A DNA stretch of 23,593 nucleotides from Patescibacteria group bacterium (lineage in GTDB: Bacteria; Patescibacteriota; Minisyncoccia; Phycocordibacterales; XYD1-FULL-46-19). Shown here in pieces: positions 20,764 through 23,593 of this stretch. How positions within the stretch are numbered: position 1 is the stretch's first letter; each line of letters begins with the position of its first letter. The stretch covers positions 1 to 23,593 of the forward strand of contig JAUPVZ010000058.1 of assembly GCA_030916795.1 (NCBI GenBank), given 5' to 3'. The notes under the pieces were generated by a model. That model had not been told where the DNA came from. It saw nothing but the letters and a program-made list of their open reading frames with translations, and did no database searches. A program made the position numbers and the translations under genes.

Positions 20764-21165
20764 TTATTCCGTTGTCTTGCCATCAAAGTCGGGGCTGTCG
20801 GCCTCGGCTTCTGCCTTGGTCGCCCGCACCACACCGTCTTGATGATGCGACGGCGCGTAAATAGTGTAGAGTTTTAAATCTTCCGTAGTTGAAGTATTGA
20901 TTACATTGTGTTCGGCCCCCGCTGGCACTATGACCGCGTCACCATCGGCCACTTCATACTCATTACCATTTATTACCACCTTACCCTCGCCAGCATCAAA
21001 ACGGAAAAACTGGTCGTTATCAGTATGAATTTCCATCCCGATATCTTCGCCCGGCTTAAGCGACATTAAAACCAGTTGCATATGTTCCCCCGTATAAACC
21101 ACATGGCGGAAATCACTGTTGGCAATCGTTAGATTCTCAATATTTTCTTTGTAACCTTTTTTCAT
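20764..21165 (-). CDS. Cupin domain protein
   Basis: A 133-aa single-domain cupin. Motif 1 is GMEIHTDNDQFFRFDAGEG, where the family usually has G-x5-H-x-H-x3-4-E-x6-G; here His is followed by Asn-Asp-Gln, a common variant. Motif 2 is DAVIVPAGAEHNVIN (P-x-G-x-x-H). This suggests a small metal-binding beta barrel, possibly an isomerase or stress-related sugar or thiol enzyme; function is unassigned. The C-terminus is an acidic tail (ATKAEAEADSPDFDGKTTE). An extended -10 (TGCTATAAT) precedes it with an AT-rich leader of about 30 bases and no Shine-Dalgarno. It ends one base from the ZIP stop. Confidence 0.85.
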   Translation of the reverse strand: MKKGYKENIENLTIANSDFRHVVYTGEHMQLVLMSLKPGEDIGMEIHTDNDQFFRFDAGEGKVVINGNEYEVADGDAVIVPAGAEHNVINTSTTEDLKLYTIYAPSHHQDGVVRATKAEAEADSPDFDGKTTE

Positions 21166-21200
21166 ATTTTTATTTAATTAGATAGATTAGTAACATTGAT

Positions 21201-21209
21201 ATTATAGCA
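21201..21209 (-). promoter_or_regulatory. Extended -10 promoter of the cupin gene
   Basis: Minus strand TGC TATAAT (21201-21209), a perfect extended -10 located directly at the exit of the preceding terminator stem. The leader to the ATG at 21165 would be about 30 bases. Confidence 0.6.
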
Positions 21210-21243
21210 AATCCCCCGAGCGCCTGCGGCGCTCGGGGGATTT
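21209..21243. terminator. 16-bp terminator hairpin
   Basis: AAATCCCCCGAGCGCC (21209-21224), loop TGC, GGCGCTCGGGGGATTT (21228-21243). It lies 13 bases past the stop of the minus-strand gene at 21257 and closes the GNAT-Nudix-membrane operon. The plus-strand exit has the stronger T run (ATTTTTGCTCTTTTTT), so it could also catch read-through of the ZIP transcript past the cupin gene. Confidence 0.85.
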
Positions 21244-21256
21244 TTGCTCTTTTTTC

Positions 21257-21754
21257 TTACATCCCCATATGATCAACCACCGGCGCTACATACCCCAAAA
21301 TCTCTGGGTTCAACATCCCAAAGATCATAGCGATATGAGCCACAATCAGAAACACCGCCACCCATATAGCATGCAGTTTAAGTTTATCTTCAGCTGTTTT
21401 TTCTCTGCCAATTATGTTTAAACCAAGCAAAGCCATACCCCCTAGAGGTACCACTCCTGCAAGATAAAAACCAACCGCCACCACATCGGCCAACCCCCGC
21501 CAACCGCCAGAAATAGTTAGAGGTATAACAGCTGTTTTAAACAAATAGACAAAGATTCCCAAAAAATAAATTCCCACCAAAACACTGGCCCATCTGTTTA
21601 GACTAGCCACCTTGCCATTTAGGCGACGAGAAAATAAAAGATATAATTCAGTGACGGCGATTGTTTCCGCCAATATCACAGGTATCGCCATAAAAAGAAT
21701 TAGGTTCCATGGTTGATTAGAAGCCAAAAGCTCCATGTAGTGTGTCATCATCAT
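21257..21754 (-). CDS. Conserved four- or five-helix membrane protein (possibly DUF6803)
   Basis: A 165-aa hydrophobic protein. Helices lie near 16-38 (WNLILFMAIPVILAETIAVTEL runs through this region), 56-75, 84-108 and 125-148. The N-terminus MMMTHYMELLASNQPW and the short cytoplasmic REKTAEDKLKLH are characteristic of a conserved family I recall as DUF6803; I am not certain of the accession. No catalytic motif is seen; conserved Glu in the first helix and His in the last could bind a metal or participate in electron transfer. Alternative starts exist at the second and third Met. It is the last gene of the GNAT-Nudix-membrane run, ahead of a terminator. Confidence 0.7.
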   Translation of the reverse strand: MMMTHYMELLASNQPWNLILFMAIPVILAETIAVTELYLLFSRRLNGKVASLNRWASVLVGIYFLGIFVYLFKTAVIPLTISGGWRGLADVVAVGFYLAGVVPLGGMALLGLNIIGREKTAEDKLKLHAIWVAVFLIVAHIAMIFGMLNPEILGYVAPVVDHMGM

Positions 21755-21787
21755 AAGTTTTTTAAGTTAAAGATTGATTAATAAAAA

Positions 21788-22129
21788 CTAGAACCAATCT
21801 TTCGGTGGCGATAGCGTAAAAAGTCTCAAGCGATTTCTAAAACGATATTTTTGATGATTAAAACTATCCTTTTTTACATACAAGAAAACTAGATTTGGAA
21901 CAAAATCGGTTTTTAAGCCAAATAAGAAAAATATTGCCAAAACAATGACTGTAATATAAAAAACAGCCAGCCCTAAACTAGAAATCATTTCTTGGTGCTC
22001 GGTAGTATATAAATGTCCGTCATGATTATGGCCATCAACAGAAACCATAGATAAGGCACAAAAAATTGATAGGCCCACTAAACTGATGACAATAAGTAGT
22101 GATATATTACGACGGATAAACATATACAT
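21788..22129 (-). CDS. Small two-helix membrane protein with His/Asp-rich external loop
   Basis: A 113-aa protein of no recognised family. A signal-anchor-like first helix at about 9-30 (ISLLIVISLVGLSIFCALSMV) is followed by DGHNHDGHLYTTEHQE at about 32-47. A second helix (LGLAVFYITVIVLAIFFLFGL) comes next, then a basic cytoplasmic tail ending SPPKDWF. The loop between the helices, with four His and several acidic residues, could bind a divalent metal at the outer membrane face; this is inference. It starts six bases after the Nudix stop and precedes the 165-aa membrane protein by 33 bases, so all are likely in one operon. Confidence 0.65.
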   Translation of the reverse strand: MYMFIRRNISLLIVISLVGLSIFCALSMVSVDGHNHDGHLYTTEHQEMISSLGLAVFYITVIVLAIFFLFGLKTDFVPNLVFLYVKKDSFNHQKYRFRNRLRLFTLSPPKDWF

Positions 22130-22135
22130 ATTTTA

Positions 22136-22648
22136 TCACACTATTACCGCGTCGAGTGTGACGAGGGCAAAAGCTCGAGCAAAATTTTTTGTCTCGCTGT
22201 TTAAAACTAAATTAAGTGCTTCATTTATAGGCCTCCAAACCAGACCCATACCATTTTTAGCCTCGGACTCTGTCAGCTGAGGCAATCCTTTATTACCATC
22301 AACCTTGGCTGTAAATATATAAACTTTCTGTTTTAATAGACCTTCCCTCATATAAACAACAACATATCCAACCTCTTTTATATCTTTTATTTTACAACCT
22401 ATCTCCTCCATCGATTCCCGATGTAATGCTTCTAGTACGGTTTCTCCCTCCTCCACCCCACCACCCGGGATATAATAATCGTCAGATGGGTATTCCTCTT
22501 TCGGCGGATAATGAATAAGGGCGACATTATTATCATTATCAAAAAGGACCACTTTTGCCACTTCACGATAGTTAACATGAGCTTCATCGGGTAATTGTTC
22601 CCGACTCGGATCAATATCCCTTTCTCTAATTTCGGTAATTAATTTCAT
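22136..22648 (-). CDS. Nudix hydrolase
   Basis: Nudix enzymes hydrolyse nucleoside diphosphates linked to another group. The 170-aa protein has an exact Nudix box at 63-85: Gly63, Glu69, Arg77-Glu78, Glu81-Glu82, Gly84 (GGVEEGETVLEALH, then RESMEEIGC). A preceding strand VAKVVLFDNDNNVALIHYPP and YYIPGGG are typical. The N-terminal 25 residues and C-terminal helix are extensions that do not identify the substrate. The ATG lies two bases after the GNAT stop, so the two are translationally linked. Confidence 0.92.
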   Translation of the reverse strand: MKLITEIRERDIDPSREQLPDEAHVNYREVAKVVLFDNDNNVALIHYPPKEEYPSDDYYIPGGGVEEGETVLEALHRESMEEIGCKIKDIKEVGYVVVYMREGLLKQKVYIFTAKVDGNKGLPQLTESEAKNGMGLVWRPINEALNLVLNSETKNFARAFALVTLDAVIV

Positions 22649-22650
22649 AT

Positions 22651-23121
22651 TTATTTTTTAATTAGAGCCAGCTTAATTCTCGGTTCACCGTCCCCAAAAT
22701 AATTCTCTATCCTATCGCCCATTTGAAAACCAAAAGATTTATAAATAGCGAGGGCTTTGATATTTTCTGGGTGGGTAATAAGATCGATTTTTTCGATATC
22801 TTTTAATTTTTCCAAGACCTGACGCAGAGCTTGCTTAGCCAAACCTCGACCCTGGTATTTGGGAGTTATAACTAAACTAGAAATATAAGCGTGGCCCGAC
22901 TCTTTCATTTCATAAGCAATATGACCCACGACCTCGCCTTCATTTTTAATAAAAAATATATTATTTTTATTTATTTCCTCAATCGCCTCGTCCTTCTCCG
23001 TAATTGTGGCGTAGGTTTTGGTCTCGCCTAGGCTTTTTTCCAAAGCAATATAAGCTTCCGCGTCATCAATAGTGGCTTTTTCAAGAGTAATATCTGGTCG
23101 TTCCTTCTCCAAGTTTTCCAT
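22651..23121 (-). CDS. GNAT family N-acetyltransferase
   Basis: A 156-aa GNAT fold enzyme that would transfer acetyl from acetyl-CoA to an unknown amine. Motif A is LVITPKYQGRGLAKQAL, with the pyrophosphate-binding Q/R-x-x-G-x-G/A pattern at 90-95. Motif B includes NIKALAIYKSFGF. The N-terminal KATIDDAEAYIALEKS is typical. It is the first gene of an operon with Nudix and two membrane proteins. The upstream minus-strand sequence ATGACT-17-TAAAGT, with a TGC extension, ends six bases before the ATG. RimI-like protein acetylation is possible, but no substrate signature is visible. Confidence 0.88.
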   Translation of the reverse strand: MENLEKERPDITLEKATIDDAEAYIALEKSLGETKTYATITEKDEAIEEINKNNIFFIKNEGEVVGHIAYEMKESGHAYISSLVITPKYQGRGLAKQALRQVLEKLKDIEKIDLITHPENIKALAIYKSFGFQMGDRIENYFGDGEPRIKLALIKK

Positions 23122-23127
23122 CTCAAA

Positions 23128-23156
23128 ACTTTAGCAGATTAGATAAAGAAAGTCAT
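23128..23156 (-). promoter_or_regulatory. Candidate promoter of the GNAT-Nudix operon, apparently leaderless
   Basis: Minus strand -35 ATGACT (23151-23156), 17-base spacer ending in TGC, -10 TAAAGT (23128-23133), then TTTGAG and the ATG at 23121. Six bases from -10 to start codon imply a leaderless mRNA. Confidence 0.45.
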
Positions 23157-23203
23157 TGGGAATCTTTCCTTACAGGAACGGTACAGGCTTCGCGTCTCAC
23201 TTC

Positions 23204-23235
23204 GCCGAGCACCAATGAATCAGTTGGTGCTCGGC
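23204..23235. repeat. 12-bp perfect hairpin in the GNAT-tRNA spacer
   Basis: GCCGAGCACCAA (23204-23215) and TTGGTGCTCGGC (23224-23235) with loop TGAATCAG. It is part of the 215-base palindrome-rich spacer 23122-23336, which contains no credible protein gene. No T run follows on either strand, so it is not an ordinary terminator. A further partial pairing of GCTTCGC upstream with GCGGCAAGC downstream could enlarge the structure. Confidence 0.8.
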
Positions 23236-23257
23236 TCGTTGCGGCAAGCTCAGCCTT

Positions 23258-23306
23258 TTCGATTCCCGAACGCACGTGAAGCAGTTCACGTGCTTGGTCG
23301 CCCACG
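23258..23306 (+). repeat. Inverted partial copy of the tRNA-His 3' end, split by a hairpin insertion
   Basis: Plus-strand TTCGATTCCCGA (23258-23269) equals the T-arm of the minus-strand tRNA-His (23345-23356). TGGTCGCCCACG (23295-23306) equals its acceptor 3' strand plus flank (23333-23344). These two blocks are contiguous in the tRNA gene but here are separated by 25 bases containing the perfect hairpin GCACGTGAA-GCAG-TTCACGTGC (23272-23293). Confidence 0.8.
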
Positions 23307-23307
23307 C

Positions 23308-23331
23308 AAAAACCCGCTTACGCGGGTTTTT
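23308..23331. terminator. Terminator downstream of tRNA-His
   Basis: AAAAACCCGC (23308-23317), loop TTAC, GCGGGTTTTT (23322-23331). It is U-rich on both exits and located six bases past the tRNA 3' end on the minus strand. The stem is extended outward by the CGTGGGCGACCA inverted copy of the tRNA acceptor, so the terminator sits in the centre of a larger palindrome. Confidence 0.85.
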
Positions 23332-23336
23332 TCGTG

Positions 23337-23408
23337 GGCGACCATCGGGAATCGAACCCGAATCGAAGGTTCCACAAACCTCAGTGTTAACCGTTACACC
23401 ATGGTCGC
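23337..23408 (-). tRNA. tRNA-His (anticodon GTG)
   Basis: A full cloverleaf on the minus strand: acceptor GCGACCA/TGGTCGC, D-stem GTGT/ACAC with AACGGTTA loop, anticodon stem GAGGT/ACCTT around loop TTGTGGA, and T-stem TCGGG/CCCGA with loop TTCGATT. The anticodon GTG reads His codons. A G at 23409 corresponds to the G-1 identity base opposite C73 (23337). The 3' CCA is not encoded (CAC follows), so CCA must be added enzymatically. It lies 29 bases downstream of the adenosyltransferase stop. Confidence 0.95.
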
Positions 23409-23437
23409 CATACAATTTAATTTTACCTCAAAAATCC

Positions 23438-23593
23438 CTATTCGTACTTCGGTGGCTCCTCTGTTATACCAGACATATGGTTGGTAAGTCTAGCTAAAGC
23501 GTACAAAAGACTCGACAGCCGATTCATATAGGCCAAAGTATCGGCGCCAATTGGCTGAACACCTTCTGTAGACACTTCCACCAAAAGTCGCTC
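23438..23593 (-). CDS. PduO-type cob(I)alamin adenosyltransferase, C-terminal 51 residues (cut by window edge)
   Basis: The enzyme transfers an adenosyl group from ATP to corrinoid, making coenzyme B12. The visible C-terminus includes YMNRLSSLLYALARLTNHMS and ends TEEPPKYE. It matches the last helix of the PduO/MMAB family, whose usual form is Y-L-N-R-L-S-D-x-L-F-x-L-A-R-x-x-N. The N-terminal ATP-binding part is outside the window. No other cobalamin gene is visible, so whether the organism salvages corrinoids cannot be judged here. The stop lies 29 bases before tRNA-His on the same strand. Confidence 0.85.
   Translation of the reverse strand, partial: ERLLVEVSTEGVQPIGADTLAYMNRLSSLLYALARLTNHMSGITEEPPKYE

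Noticed and set aside
6399-21243. Shared TGC/GCA triloop in the recO palindrome and the hairpins at 17942 and 21209 as evidence of one repeat family
   Set aside because: Arm sequences are unrelated apart from high G+C; three-base loops are too short to indicate common origin.
23215-23497. Open frames of 70-90 codons across the tRNA-His region
   Set aside because: They translate through the tRNA gene and the palindromes and have no protein features.

Overview
The window looks like a chromosomal segment of an ultra-small Candidate Phyla Radiation bacterium (Patescibacteria, probably Parcubacteria-like). This rests on tightly packed genes with spacers of a few bases or small overlaps, shortened core proteins (RecO 197 aa, GlyRS 433 aa, SHMT 387 aa), most starts without a Shine-Dalgarno, and rplK with no rplA behind it. 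No sequence search was possible, so the placement is inference. No rRNA, CRISPR array or classical insertion sequence was seen.

Layout, mostly minus strand. (1) 1-9594: read right to left, an aminoacyl-tRNA synthetase and housekeeping string: ileS, recO, a 633-aa membrane-anchored beta-rich surface protein, glyS, an AI-2E family membrane protein, metG and a truncated tatD. (2) 9595-9833: a hairpin-rich non-coding element between argS and ileS. (3) 9834-14197: argS, then a folate/nucleotide group transcribed P-loop ATPase, glyA, HD phosphohydrolase, DUF1653 protein, closed by a terminator. (4) 14308-15090: a plus-strand thyX with a consensus Shine-Dalgarno and richer G+C codon use. (5) 15156-16632: secE, nusG, rplK, interrupted between nusG and rplK by a tiny GIY-YIG nuclease gene bounded by inverted repeats. 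(6) 16762-17928: plus-strand malic enzyme. (7) 17989-19875: a Cys-rich 76-aa orphan with a consensus Shine-Dalgarno, a DHH phosphoesterase (NrnA-like) and a DUF2238-like membrane protein. (8) 19962-21165: a ZIP metal transporter tail-to-tail with a cupin. (9) 21257-23121: a GNAT, Nudix and two membrane protein operon. (10) 23122-23593: a palindrome-rich spacer, tRNA-His(GTG) and the C-terminus of a PduO-type cobalamin adenosyltransferase.

The genes serve translation (four aaRS, L11, NusG, tRNA-His), secretion (SecE), one-carbon and thymidylate metabolism (GlyA makes methylene-THF, ThyX uses it), nucleotide turnover (HD, NrnA, Nudix), repair (RecO, TatD), malate/pyruvate conversion and metal uptake.

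Main points for a second look: the roughly 300-bp GIY-YIG cassette with paired inverted repeats that fits exactly between nusG and rplK; an inverted, hairpin-interrupted partial copy of the tRNA-His 3' end; a perfect 45-base palindrome inside recO; the structured argS-ileS spacer; and a split between SD-less genes whose -10 box lies 6-8 bases before the ATG (apparently leaderless) and two SD-bearing, foreign-looking genes.
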